64,000 nt of DNA from assembly GCF_900114915.1 (NCBI RefSeq), contig NZ_FOUS01000007.1, positions 124,001 through 188,000 of the forward strand, written 5' to 3'. The notes below the pieces were generated by a model, which saw only the letters and a list, made by a program, of their open reading frames with translations, searched no databases and had not been told where the DNA came from. Source of the DNA: Bradyrhizobium sp. Rc3b (lineage in GTDB: Bacteria > Pseudomonadota > Alphaproteobacteria > Rhizobiales > Xanthobacteraceae). Position 1 is the first letter of the stretch, and the number at the start of each line of letters is the position of its first letter. This document shows positions 49,460 through 58,199 of the stretch, one piece after another. A program made the position numbers and the translations under genes.

Positions 49460-49996
49460 TCATTTCATCTTCATTCCCGAGTGATCCGGCATTTTCTTCA
49501 TGTCCATATGACCTGAATGCCCGGCATCGCCAGGCGCCTGCGCGCCGACGCCCTGGACGTCGAGTGAGACCGCGACCTTGCCGGCCTTCTCGAATTGCAG
49601 CGTCACCGGCACCTTGTCGCCCTGCTTGAACGCGCCCTTCAGCTCCTGGAGCATCAAATGATTGCCGCCGGGCGCGAGCTTCACCGTCTTGCCGGCATCG
49701 ATGGCGAGCCCCTTGTCGAGCGGGCGCATCTTCATCACGCCATTGTCCATCGCCATCTCGTGAATCTCGGCCTTGCCCGCGATATCGGCGGACACGCTGA
49801 CCAGTCTGTCGGCCGCCGTGCCCTTGTTCTCGATGGTCAGATAGCCGCCGGCGACCTTCGCGCCGCCCGGCGTCGCCCGGCTCCAGGCCTGCGAGACGAC
49901 GAGATCGCCGGCCTTGACGTCGTCGGCGACCGCCGGTGCTGCGGAGATCGCGAGAGCGAACGCAGCGAACAGCACGTTTTTCGAGATTGTCTTCAT
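49460..49996 (-). CDS. PCu(A)C copper chaperone
   Basis: 178 residues with a signal peptide (cut after AVA) and the Cu(I) motif H-M-M-H-M: EIHEMAMDNGVMKMRP followed by NHLMLQELKG. The C-terminal tail (GHSGHMDMKKMPDHSGMKMK) is a further Met/His-rich copper site. PCu(A)C proteins deliver copper in the periplasm, for example to cytochrome oxidase. It is 27 nt from the TlpA-like gene and 29 nt from ycnI. Confidence 0.94.
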   Translation of the reverse strand: MKTISKNVLFAAFALAISAAPAVADDVKAGDLVVSQAWSRATPGGAKVAGGYLTIENKGTAADRLVSVSADIAGKAEIHEMAMDNGVMKMRPLDKGLAIDAGKTVKLAPGGNHLMLQELKGAFKQGDKVPVTLQFEKAGKVAVSLDVQGVGAQAPGDAGHSGHMDMKKMPDHSGMKMK

Positions 49997-50023
49997 ATCG
50001 GTATTCCCTTTGCAGACTGAACT

Positions 50024-50521
50024 TCAGTGTTTTGAGCGTTGTTGCGCTGACCATTTTTCGAGATCGGCAATTTCAGCCGAGCCTTCGATGGTCGTGACGG
50101 TCCCTTCCCGGGAGATGAGCATGGTCCTGGGGATGTCGCCCTGCCAAGCCGGATCGATCTCGAACCGCAAGCGCTCGACAAAGCCGTCGTTGAAGATGAA
50201 ATTTTCGGTCGACGACAGACCCGCCTTGTCGAGCATCGATTGCGTGGCGGCCGGCAGGTTCGGCACGAGATCGGCGCTGACAGTGACGACGTCGACGTCA
50301 GGATGATCCTTGGCAAACTGGCCGAGCAGCGGCAGCTCGACCTTGCAGGGGCCACAGGTCACGCCCCAGAAATGCACGAGCACGGGGCGGCCGGCGTGCC
50401 CCCTAAGGACGCTTTGCCAAGTGCCGCGTTCGAATGGCTTCAAAGCGGGAGATGCGGCAAGCGCAGCCACTGAAGCGATCAGAACGACAAGACCCGCAAT
50501 GCCTACAAATCGAAATCTCAT
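50024..50521 (-). CDS. TlpA-like membrane-anchored thioredoxin
   Basis: 165 residues from ATG at 50521 (MRFRFVGIAGLVVLIASVAA). A single N-terminal hydrophobic segment, uncleaved anchor or signal, precedes a thioredoxin fold with GVTCGPCKVELP (active CxxC) and a cis-Pro region near IPRTMLI. In a copper locus it probably reduces cysteines or copper-protein thiols, as TlpA does for Cu(A) assembly. The ATG overlaps the stop of the upstream gene (ATGA). Confidence 0.88.
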   Translation of the reverse strand: MRFRFVGIAGLVVLIASVAALAASPALKPFERGTWQSVLRGHAGRPVLVHFWGVTCGPCKVELPLLGQFAKDHPDVDVVTVSADLVPNLPAATQSMLDKAGLSSTENFIFNDGFVERLRFEIDPAWQGDIPRTMLISREGTVTTIEGSAEIADLEKWSAQQRSKH

Positions 50522-51729
50522 GGTTGGTCCTCGATAGCCTTGAGCCGATAGCCATCCGCCTTCGTCATCCACGACAGGTAAGTCTGCTTGCCGTTGGAGA
50601 CGAGCAAAGGATGGTCGGACGTGTCGGTCGTGCTCGATATCGTCTTCGGCGGCGACCACGTCTCGCCATCGTCGCGGGAGATCGTCATCTGGACGGAGGT
50701 CTTCTCGCCGTCGAACTCCTTCCAGACCATCACCGTTCCCGCCGCGCCCGCGAGCACGAAGGGGCGCGTCGGATTGCGATCCGGCCGCCCCAACGCCATC
50801 GGCGAAGAGAACGTGCGGCCTTCGTCGCGCGAGTGCGCGTAGAACAGTCCCTTCCGCGCCTTTCCGTTGGTGTACCAGGCGACGTGATAGGTGCCGTTCG
50901 GCGCAACGGTGAGGCTCGGCCCATGGTGTGGGCAGGCATTGATCTGCCAGTCGTCGTTGCTGACCCGGCGGACTTCGCCTGGCGTGGCGACGTCCGTGAA
51001 GGTCATCACCGCGTGGTCGCGCACGCCGCCCTCAAAAATGTTCCTGAAGATTGCGACCGGCCGCCCGGACGCAGCGAATGCCAGCCCCAACCGGCAGCAT
51101 TCGCAGGTGCCCTCACGCGCCAGCTTCGCGTCTGCGTAGGTGGTACCGCCGTCGCTGGACGACGTGAAGAACAGCCCGGCCCCCTCGTACTTCTGTCCCG
51201 CTTCCTTCGCAAAAATGCGATTGCGCTTGTCCAGCCACGCCGCAAAGACCGTTCCATCCTGATCGAGCGCCAGCGCCTCGAAACGTTGGCTCTCGTTGCT
51301 GGCGGTGATCGGCTTCAGCTCCGCGAAGCTTTTCCCGCCGTCGGCCGAGCGCGTGGTGAACACCTGACCGTTGAAGGCCTCGTCCCTGAAGGTCGAGAAC
51401 GCGAGCGCGATGCCCCCCTTGCGGTCGACCACGATCTTCGGCCGCGCATCCGGCCCCCAATCGAGGTTCAGCCGCTTCGTCGTGACTTGAGTGGGCGTCG
51501 AGAAACTTCGGCCCTCGTCCTGCGAACTTGCGACCGAGACCTGCCCTCCCGCCATCCAGACCAGCCACAGCGTCCCGTCCGGACCGAAGGCGGGCGTCGC
51601 CTTGGTCGCACAGCGCAGCGTCGGCTCCTCGCACGCAGCTTCGGACGCGTGCTTGCCGTGCATCTGCCCCAGCGCCGCACCTTGCAGGCATGCGAGAGCG
51701 GCTATCGCGAGCAAGCCAGTTCGGATCAT
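50518..51729 (-). CDS. Asp-box beta-propeller (sialidase-like) protein of the copper locus
   Basis: 403 residues with a signal peptide (MIRTGLLAIAALACLQGAAL). At least five Asp-box repeats (SSQDEGRSF, RSADGGKSF, SSSDGGTTY, HSRDEGRTF, ISRDDGETW) show a six-bladed propeller of the sialidase superfamily. The sialidase Arg triad and FRIP motif are not seen. Instead there are metal-type clusters: MHGKH (23-27), CECC in the middle and INACPHHGPS later. The neighbours are all copper genes, so a copper-binding periplasmic role is more likely than glycosidase activity. The function is unproven. Confidence 0.82.
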   Translation of the reverse strand: MIRTGLLAIAALACLQGAALGQMHGKHASEAACEEPTLRCATKATPAFGPDGTLWLVWMAGGQVSVASSQDEGRSFSTPTQVTTKRLNLDWGPDARPKIVVDRKGGIALAFSTFRDEAFNGQVFTTRSADGGKSFAELKPITASNESQRFEALALDQDGTVFAAWLDKRNRIFAKEAGQKYEGAGLFFTSSSDGGTTYADAKLAREGTCECCRLGLAFAASGRPVAIFRNIFEGGVRDHAVMTFTDVATPGEVRRVSNDDWQINACPHHGPSLTVAPNGTYHVAWYTNGKARKGLFYAHSRDEGRTFSSPMALGRPDRNPTRPFVLAGAAGTVMVWKEFDGEKTSVQMTISRDDGETWSPPKTISSTTDTSDHPLLVSNGKQTYLSWMTKADGYRLKAIEDQP

Positions 51730-51755
51730 GGCCCTATTCCCTTCGAGAGCCCGGA

Positions 51756-54158
51756 TTATTTGAAGGCCACCTTCATACCTGCAACGAACAGGCGTGGCGA
51801 GCCCGCATAGATCGACCCCGGTGCCGTGCTTGCGAGCGTGTTCCCTGGAATTTGCAGGCCGGCCGCCGTCACGGTGTTTGCGATGTTGTTTGCCGACGCA
51901 ACATAGGTGCGATCGAATACGTTCCTGACCTCAAGAAACAGATTGAGTGACTTGAAGGTGTCCGACACCAAGTCGGTCTTGTAATGGACGTTCACATTGA
52001 CCAGTTCGTAGCCCGGCGCCTTCAGCAGATTCGCGTTGTCCATGTAGAAAGAGTCCTTCCACTGGACCTCGACGAAGCCACCGAGACCTGCCAGCGACCC
52101 GGCGAACTCGTCGTAGCCAATTCGAGCCGTCAGCTCGTTAGGCGAGATACCGGGAATTTTATTGCCGGCACGGTTGAAGCTGAAGACGGCGCCATTGGTG
52201 ATGTTCTCGACATATTCGGTGTAGACCTCGTCGAGATAGGTGTACGCCGCCATGAACCGCCAGCCCGGAGAGAACTTCCAGTCGGCGGCAAGCTCGAGGC
52301 CCCGATGCTCCGATCGCGGCGCGTTGAACGAGTAGTTTACACCCGCGACCGACGTCGCCTGGTTGACGATCTCGTTACGGAAAAACTCGTAAAAGCCGGT
52401 CGCGCTGAGCTTGAACGCGCTGTTCGGCGTCCAATCGAAACCGAGATCGTAGCCAAGATTCTTCTGGGCCTGGAGCTGGGTATTGTTGCCCGGCAATCCC
52501 GTCTGAGCGACGAAAAGATTTGAGACCTGCGGTGTGCCATACCCCGTGGCAACGCGTGCCCGGAACAGCCATTCGTTGTTGAGGTTGTAGAGCAACGCCA
52601 ACTCTGGCGCAGTATTTTGAAACTGCCGGTCCGCGGTCGTCGGCGTCGTCGTGGTGATGCCGGTGGGACCAGCATATGAATAGGCCGTGTTGGTGCCCTT
52701 GAGCAAGGTCGTCTCCCAACCGATGCCCGCAACGGCCGTTAGCGACGATGTAAGCTTGAGCTCTTCCCTGGCACGAACACCATAATTGGTCGTCTCGCTG
52801 TAGAGATTGCTCGACAGCCTGCCGAGCGTCGCGTTGCCTCCCGGCATCACGTTTCGCGTATCGCTCGATGCCGTCAGGGTGTTGTAGAAGGCGCCGAAGA
52901 ACGCGGTGGACTCCAGGCCGAGAATCTCTCCTCGCTTGGTGAGATCACTCATGTAGTTGTAGGACGGGAAGTCGCCGATCGAGCTGGTGGAGCCAGTTGG
53001 CTGACTGATGTTCCGGTCGTCGAACACGAACTGGTTGCGCCAGGTCGTATTGTTGTCGAAATCGTGCTCCCACCGGCCCCCGACGATGGTGCGGCGGTCG
53101 TTGCGGCCGAGCCCGGCCTGTACGGCCGTCTCCGTATCGGTCCCGGCGGTCGCGTTGAAGCCATTGTTGAACAGCCTGACCGTACCGCATCCGGGCGCCG
53201 CCGTGGCACCGGTCGCACAGCCCTGCTGGAAGGGATTGGTGTAGAATTGGTTCAGCGACTGTCGAAGCGGCAGCCGCGCGCTGAGATCGTTGTTGATGAT
53301 CTTGACCGTGAAGCGGTCGTCCGGCGTCGCCTTGAGCGTGCCGAGGAAGTTGACGGTCTGCGTATTGAACCAACTATTGCCGATATAGCCGTCGCCTCGG
53401 GTGTCGCTCGCAAACAGAGAACCCTCGAAATTCCCGACCTTCTTGCCGGCCGCAAGGTAATTGTTGAGGTAGCCATAGCTGCCGCCGTCGACGCCGTATT
53501 CGACGCCGTCGATCGTGCCGCCCGGCCGTGTGCGGAAATTGAGCGCGCCGCCGGTCGCATAATTGCCGTAGAGCGCCGATGAGGGGCCGCGGATCACGTC
53601 GATCGCGCCATAGGCATGGGGATCGATCAGGTCGCTACGCGACAGTCCGTCCGGCTGCGTGACGGGGAAACCGTCGTCGAAGATCACGAGATTGCGGATG
53701 CCGAAACCGTTTCGGGCGTTGGATCCGCGAATCGAGATGCCGAAATCGCGCGGACCATTACCCTGCTTGATCGAAATGCCCGGACTGTCCCGCAAGACGT
53801 CGCTGACCGAAAACGAGGGCCGGTTGTCGAACTGGCTGCGATCGATGGTCGTCGCGGTCTGACCGGCCGGCGCCTGATTGAGACCGGCCCGCACTGCGCC
53901 GGCGGACATTGTGTTGTTCTGCCCCTGGGCGCCATCGGTCGCGTTCGGCGCGACCGGCCTCGCTGCGCGCGCCGCCGAAGTGGAGCGCTGCCGCGTTGAC
54001 CGGGTGATTGGCTTGGGACGGGACGTCTTGGGCGCCTCGACCGTCACCGCGGGAATCGCTTCCGAGGCAGCCTGGGCGAGCGCGTCTGAACCGATCGGGG
54101 ACACCAGTCCGAAAAGCACGGGCAAGCCCGCGCGCCCGATCGCACGAATGCGTAACAT
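51756..54158 (-). CDS. TonB-dependent outer-membrane receptor (copper locus)
   Basis: About 800 residues. Signal peptide (MLRIRAIGRAGLPVLFGLVS, cut after ALA) with an AAG box upstream of ATG 54158 (54176 is also possible). Plug domain (SVSDVLRDSPGISIKQGNGP, GSNARNGFGIRNLV) then a 22-stranded barrel ending GSPRLFVAGMKVAFK, with the terminal aromatic residue. No clear substrate motif was read; the operon context suggests copper or a copper chelate. Energy would come from TonB-ExbBD elsewhere. Confidence 0.93.
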   Translation of the reverse strand: MLRIRAIGRAGLPVLFGLVSPIGSDALAQAASEAIPAVTVEAPKTSRPKPITRSTRQRSTSAARAARPVAPNATDGAQGQNNTMSAGAVRAGLNQAPAGQTATTIDRSQFDNRPSFSVSDVLRDSPGISIKQGNGPRDFGISIRGSNARNGFGIRNLVIFDDGFPVTQPDGLSRSDLIDPHAYGAIDVIRGPSSALYGNYATGGALNFRTRPGGTIDGVEYGVDGGSYGYLNNYLAAGKKVGNFEGSLFASDTRGDGYIGNSWFNTQTVNFLGTLKATPDDRFTVKIINNDLSARLPLRQSLNQFYTNPFQQGCATGATAAPGCGTVRLFNNGFNATAGTDTETAVQAGLGRNDRRTIVGGRWEHDFDNNTTWRNQFVFDDRNISQPTGSTSSIGDFPSYNYMSDLTKRGEILGLESTAFFGAFYNTLTASSDTRNVMPGGNATLGRLSSNLYSETTNYGVRAREELKLTSSLTAVAGIGWETTLLKGTNTAYSYAGPTGITTTTPTTADRQFQNTAPELALLYNLNNEWLFRARVATGYGTPQVSNLFVAQTGLPGNNTQLQAQKNLGYDLGFDWTPNSAFKLSATGFYEFFRNEIVNQATSVAGVNYSFNAPRSEHRGLELAADWKFSPGWRFMAAYTYLDEVYTEYVENITNGAVFSFNRAGNKIPGISPNELTARIGYDEFAGSLAGLGGFVEVQWKDSFYMDNANLLKAPGYELVNVNVHYKTDLVSDTFKSLNLFLEVRNVFDRTYVASANNIANTVTAAGLQIPGNTLASTAPGSIYAGSPRLFVAGMKVAFK

Positions 54159-54254
54159 CTCTTGAATTCCTGACATCCGGCACCTCGACCGGTCCATTGA
54201 GCACGCCCATCGGCACAGCAACGGCGCGCGCCAATGGTTCGGTTTGTCGCTACG

Positions 54255-54629
54255 TCAGGAAAATTGAGGTGGGGCGCGGGCCTGGGCGCTCGACCCCCTG
54301 GGAGCGGCGATGGCGGACGCATCCGCCGGCTGCCACACCACGCGCGCGGCATGGCGGAAGGGAATCGAGAGTGCCGCGTGCGTCGGCGAATCCAGCGACG
54401 CGCCCGCCTGGGCCAGGCAACACAGGGCGCACGCACCCGCATGCGCGGTCGGGGTCCCCGTCCGTTCGTCGAGGCCACCCTCCTCGCTCACGCTGTGGCA
54501 GATGACGGCGGCAGACAGCGGATCGGCGATGGCTTGGCCCGTCGCCCAGCACGCGGCAATCGGCGCCAGCACCTGCATCACCAAGGCGAGCAGGACCAGG
54601 GGTAGGAATTTCTGTAACCGCGCGCGCAT
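54255..54629 (-). CDS. DUF2946-like small exported protein
   Basis: 124 residues. An N-terminal hydrophobic segment (FLPLVLLALVMQVLAPIAAC) and a Cys pair cluster (GACALCCLAQAG) fit the DUF2946 family, which tends to neighbour metal receptors. The C-terminus is disordered and basic-poor. It is 97 nt upstream of the receptor on the same strand and is likely the first gene of the seven-gene operon. Confidence 0.7.
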   Translation of the reverse strand: MRARLQKFLPLVLLALVMQVLAPIAACWATGQAIADPLSAAVICHSVSEEGGLDERTGTPTAHAGACALCCLAQAGASLDSPTHAALSIPFRHAARVVWQPADASAIAAPRGSSAQARAPPQFS

Positions 54630-54939
54630 CCGCCGAACCGTTCGTTCGTCTGCTAACTAAACACCGCGCCGGGCCCAAGTCGAGATCAGTTCCGCCGCCT
54701 TCTTGGCCCAGCGCAAATTTGTCGGAAAAGCGTGGTCCGGACGACCTCACCATGGGCTCGGGGGCCGGCATTTGAGCCAAATCAAACGGCCCGACATCCA
54801 CAGATTTCTTATATTTGTCATATACTTGCGGGGAAAAAAGCCCGATCATTTCGTCTATTGCTCGAATTTTGAACATTCGTTGCCGAAAATGATGACAAGT
54901 GAGAAAAGTTGATCTAGCATCCCCCTTGCTCAGGCTGGC
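54630..54939. other. Intergenic region with no gene seen
   Basis: This stretch separates the copper operon (minus) from the globin leader (plus). It is AT-richer than its surroundings, especially 54800-54900. A plus-strand open frame (54703-54912) shows no ribosome site or family. It must contain the copper operon promoter, but no box could be assigned reliably. Confidence 0.5.
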
Positions 54940-55090
54940 CGTGAGGTCGAAGTCTGGTGGTCCAAGTCTCGGGAGGAGCCCCTGGCGCGCAAAACGCAGC
55001 GTCGCCCCGTCAATCAAGAGCAAATCTTAGAATCGGGGATAATAGGGTCGACACAATTTTTGAGCGGGGCCAGGGCCCCGCTCTTTTTTT
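54940..55090 (+). ncRNA. Candidate leader RNA or sRNA ending in a terminator
   Basis: The about 150 nt before the globin start end in an intrinsic terminator, so a plus-strand transcript stops here unless it reads through. GCCCCG (55004-55009) could pair either with CGGGG (55034-55038) or with CGGGGC in the left terminator arm (55065-55070), a layout compatible with attenuation. No riboswitch class was recognised and no promoter was found, so this is a hypothesis. Confidence 0.3.
55062..55090 (+). terminator. Strong intrinsic terminator just before the globin gene
   Basis: A perfect 9-bp stem GAGCGGGGC (55062-55070) with GCCCCGCTC (55075-55083), 4-nt loop, followed by seven T (55084-55090). 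On the minus strand the run is A, so it acts on plus-strand transcripts. The globin ATG at 55097 is only 6 nt after the T-run. Confidence 0.88.
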
Positions 55091-55096
55091 GTCCGC

Positions 55097-55516
55097 ATGG
55101 CACTTTCGCCGATGAATATGCCCTCCAATCCAGTCGAACTCAGCTTTGAACTCGCGGCCTCGCGCTGCGCGGATCTCACGCCCCTCGTCTACCAGCGCCT
55201 GTTCGACGAGCATCCCGAAACGCAGGCCATGTTCCGCTCGGAGGGCGGCGACCTCGTGAAGGGATCGATGCTCGCGCTGACGATCGAGGCGATTCTCGAT
55301 TTCGCCGGGATGCGTCATGGGCATTTCCGGCTGATCGCCTGCGAGGTTGCCTCACACGACGCCTATGGCACGTCGCCCCAGCTGTTCACCGCCTTCTTCA
55401 CCATTATCAGGGATACGCTGCGCGATCTGCTCGGCGATGAATGGTCGATCGAGATCGCGCAAGCCTGGGACAAATTGCTCGTCGACATCGACGCACTCGC
55501 CGGCACGACGGCCTGA
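55097..55516 (+). CDS. Bacterial globin
   Basis: 139 residues of single-domain globin type (Vgb/Hmp-like fold without a reductase domain). The proximal heme His is His87 in EVASHDAYGTSPQ, and the following helices (TAFFTIIRDTLRDLLGDEWS, IAQAWDKLL) match globin helices G-H. It may bind O2 or NO. Starts at 55097, 55112 and 55118 are possible; none has a strong ribosome site. The upstream terminator suggests controlled expression. It is 139 nt from the sugar importer operon and probably separate. Confidence 0.85.
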   Translation: MALSPMNMPSNPVELSFELAASRCADLTPLVYQRLFDEHPETQAMFRSEGGDLVKGSMLALTIEAILDFAGMRHGHFRLIACEVASHDAYGTSPQLFTAFFTIIRDTLRDLLGDEWSIEIAQAWDKLLVDIDALAGTTA

Positions 55517-55602
55517 CGCTTTGCGCTGCACCAACGCGGCGTGCTGCGATGGCGCGTGTGATTGCAGATTGAGTGGCATCAACTCTTGTGAGACACTTTC
55601 GA

Positions 55603-55622
55603 CATCGGTTGCGCAATCAATG
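55603..55622. promoter_or_regulatory. Candidate LacI-family operator of the sugar importer
   Basis: CATCGGTTGCGCAATCAATG is a 20-bp dyad in which 8 of 10 pairs match, centred on CG within TTGCGCAA, the usual look of LacI-family operators. It ends 33 nt before the binding-protein ATG. GATAAA at 55634 could be a -10 box. No LacI-type gene lies in the window. Confidence 0.5.
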
Positions 55623-55655
55623 ACGCGCCGACGATAAAATTTATGGGAGCGAGCG

Positions 55656-56678
55656 ATGTCCGGGACGAAAGATTTCTCGACGACGAGGCGCGATCTTCTT
55701 CAGGCGGCTGCGACCGCCGGCGCCGGAGCTGCCCTCCTCGGCAGCATGGGCATAAACCCCGCATTGGCCGCCGAGGTCGGGCGAAGCGAGAAGCCGTTGA
55801 AGGCGGCGTTCTCCAATGCGGGCCTGCAGGCTACATGGTGCGCGCAAGGAAAGCAGGCCGCCGAATTCTGGGGCAAGCTGTTCAACGTCGAAGTCACCTG
55901 GTTCGACGGCCAGCTCGACGCCGTGAAGCAGCGCGCGGCCATCGACAACATGGCCTCGCAGAAATGGGACTTCGTCGCGATCCAGGCGTTCGGTATCGGC
56001 ACCCTCACCCAGCCCGTGCAGAAGATGATCGACGCCGGCACGCCCGTGATCGACATGGACACGCTGATTGCGCCGCTCGACCAGATCAACGTCCACTCCT
56101 TCCTCGCTCCCGACAACGAGTTCATGGGCGCCTCGGTGACCCAGGCGCTGTGCAACGCGATGGGCGGCAAGGGCAAGATCATCATGACGCAGGGCGCGCT
56201 CGGCCACACCGGCGCGCAAGGGCGCGCAAAGGGCTTCACCAACACGGTGAAGCAATTCCCCGGGATCGAGGTGCTCGACACCCAGCCGGCCGACTGGGAC
56301 GTCTCCAAGACGGCGCGCCTCTGGGAAACCTATCTGACCAAGTATCCGCAGATCGATGCGGCGTTCTTCCACAATGACGACATGGCGCTCGCCGCGGCCA
56401 ACATCATGAAGGCACGCGGCCGCACCAACATCCTGATCGGCGGGGTCGATGCCATGCCGCCGGCGATTCAGGCGGTGAGCGAAGGACGCATGTTCGCGAC
56501 CGTCCGCAATCCGTCCTGCCGCATCCATGGCGGCGCGATCATCGCGGGCGTCTCCGCCGTGGTCGGCGGCGAGAAGAGCGGACAGGGCATTCCCAAGAAC
56601 GTCGTCACCGACGGCCCGGTCGTGACCAAGGCCAATGCCGCCGGGATGCAGTGGATGCAGGATCACTTCCTGATCTGA
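55656..56678 (+). CDS. Ribose-type sugar ABC transporter substrate-binding protein
   Basis: 340 residues. Tat-type signal (TTRRDLLQAAATAGAGAALL) then a periplasmic-binding-protein type 1 fold of the RbsB group (AIDNMASQKWDFVAIQAFGI, HNDDMALAAANIMKARG). GGGAG precedes the ATG. It starts a three-gene operon with an ATPase and a permease. The sugar cannot be read. Confidence 0.92.
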   Translation: MSGTKDFSTTRRDLLQAAATAGAGAALLGSMGINPALAAEVGRSEKPLKAAFSNAGLQATWCAQGKQAAEFWGKLFNVEVTWFDGQLDAVKQRAAIDNMASQKWDFVAIQAFGIGTLTQPVQKMIDAGTPVIDMDTLIAPLDQINVHSFLAPDNEFMGASVTQALCNAMGGKGKIIMTQGALGHTGAQGRAKGFTNTVKQFPGIEVLDTQPADWDVSKTARLWETYLTKYPQIDAAFFHNDDMALAAANIMKARGRTNILIGGVDAMPPAIQAVSEGRMFATVRNPSCRIHGGAIIAGVSAVVGGEKSGQGIPKNVVTDGPVVTKANAAGMQWMQDHFLI

Positions 56679-56684
56679 GCTTCC

Positions 56685-58187
56685 ATGCCCGAGGTGCGTT
56701 CGCCCATCCTTGAACTGCAGGGCATCACGAAGAGCTTCGGCGGCGTCGAAGCGCTTCGTGGTGTCGACTTCGCGCTCCATCCCGGCGAGATCCACGGTCT
56801 CGTCGGCGAGAACGGGGCTGGAAAAAGCACGCTGATGAAGATCATCGCCGGCGTGCACACCGAATTCTCCGGCCGCTTCCTGATCGATGGGAAGGAGACG
56901 CATTTCCGCTCGGCGCGCGATGCGCATGCGGCCGGCATTGCCATGGTGCACCAGGAGCTCTCTGTCGCGCCCGACCTCACGGTCGCCGAGAACGTCTTCC
57001 TGGGCAACCAGCCAACCAACGCCCTTGGCCTCGTGCAATGGCGACGGATGGCGCGCGAGGCCGGCGAGCAGCTCGCCCGCTTCGGCATCGACGTCGATCC
57101 GATGAGCCGGCTGGGTGACTTGCCCATCGGGCTGCAGCAGCTGATCGAGATCGCGCGCGTGCTGTTCTCCGGTGCCCGCATCGTGATCCTGGACGAGCCG
57201 ACCTCCGCCCTCTCCCCGCCCGAGGTCGAGCGGCTGTTCGCAACGCTGCGGCGGCTGCGCGAAGAAGGCACCAGCATCGTCTTCATCTCGCATTTCATCG
57301 AGGACATCCTGCGCGTGTCCGACACGGTGACCGTGTTCCGCAACGGGCGGAAAGTCGCGGAGACGGCCAGCGCCGCCACCAGCAAGGGCGCGCTGATCGA
57401 GGCCATGATCGGCCGCGGCGGCGAAGCGCTCGAGCACAGCTACACCGACGACCTGCTGCTGCCGCAACCGAGCGACAGCGCGGTGGTTCTGAAGGTCGAC
57501 CAGCTGACGCTCGCCCGCAGCCTGAAGGACATCTCCTTCGAGGCCCGCGCTGGCGAGGTGCTCGGCATCTACGGCTTCATGGGCTGCGGCCAGCAGGAGC
57601 TGTCGCGCATCCTGTTCGGCAAGCTGAAGCCTGATAGCGGCGCGCTTCTCGTCGAGGGTCAGCCAAAAACCTTTGCCAGCACGGCGGCGGCGCGGCGCGC
57701 CGGCGTGGCGCTGGTGCCGGAGAGCCGCCGCGACATGCTGTTCCACCAGGAGCCGGTCTACAAGAACATCTCGATCAGCATTTTGGACCGCATCTCCTCC
57801 CTGCTGCTCAAGCCGGCGCAGGAGCGCGATATCGCGAAGCGTCAGGTCGAGCAATTGCAGATCCGGCCGCCGGTGGTCGGCCTCGATCTCGGCATGCTCT
57901 CCGGCGGCAACCAGCAGAAGGTGGCGCTGGCAAAATGGCTGACCTATCCGCCCAAGCTCCTGGTGCTGTGCGAGCCAACCCGCGGCATGGATGTCGGCGC
58001 CAAGAACGACGTCATCAACATCGTTCGCGACCTCCGCGCCAAGGGGCTTGCGATCATCGTGCTGTCGACCGAGCCGGAAACGGTGCTGTCGCTGGCCGAC
58101 CGCATCCTCGTGCTCAAGCGCGGCGCACTGGTGCGGGAATTCAGGAACGAGCCGGTCAGCAAGGACCGCCTGCTGGAAGCGGCGTGA
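56685..58187 (+). CDS. Ribose-type sugar ABC transporter ATPase (two NBDs)
   Basis: 500 residues with two ATPase halves, like RbsA. Half 1 has Walker A GENGAGKST and Walker B IVILDEPTSAL. Half 2 has a degenerate Walker A (GFMGCGQQE), a signature LSGGNQQKVALAKWL and Walker B LLVLCEPTRGMD. Such asymmetry is normal in the family. It is 6 nt after the binding-protein gene and 12 nt before the permease. Confidence 0.95.
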   Translation: MPEVRSPILELQGITKSFGGVEALRGVDFALHPGEIHGLVGENGAGKSTLMKIIAGVHTEFSGRFLIDGKETHFRSARDAHAAGIAMVHQELSVAPDLTVAENVFLGNQPTNALGLVQWRRMAREAGEQLARFGIDVDPMSRLGDLPIGLQQLIEIARVLFSGARIVILDEPTSALSPPEVERLFATLRRLREEGTSIVFISHFIEDILRVSDTVTVFRNGRKVAETASAATSKGALIEAMIGRGGEALEHSYTDDLLLPQPSDSAVVLKVDQLTLARSLKDISFEARAGEVLGIYGFMGCGQQELSRILFGKLKPDSGALLVEGQPKTFASTAAARRAGVALVPESRRDMLFHQEPVYKNISISILDRISSLLLKPAQERDIAKRQVEQLQIRPPVVGLDLGMLSGGNQQKVALAKWLTYPPKLLVLCEPTRGMDVGAKNDVINIVRDLRAKGLAIIVLSTEPETVLSLADRILVLKRGALVREFRNEPVSKDRLLEAA

Positions 58188-58199
58188 CGGAGAATCACA

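Noticed and set aside
50518..51729. Active sialidase
   Set aside because: Asp boxes are present but no catalytic Arg triad or FRIP motif was found; copper neighbours fit better.
54703..54912. Plus-strand open frame of 69 codons between the copper operon and the globin
   Set aside because: No ribosome site, no family, mixed composition; more likely part of the regulatory region.
55520..55545. Possible FNR/FixK box (TTGCGCTGCACCAA) after the globin gene
   Set aside because: Only one half-site is good, and it lies downstream of the globin and far from the next start.
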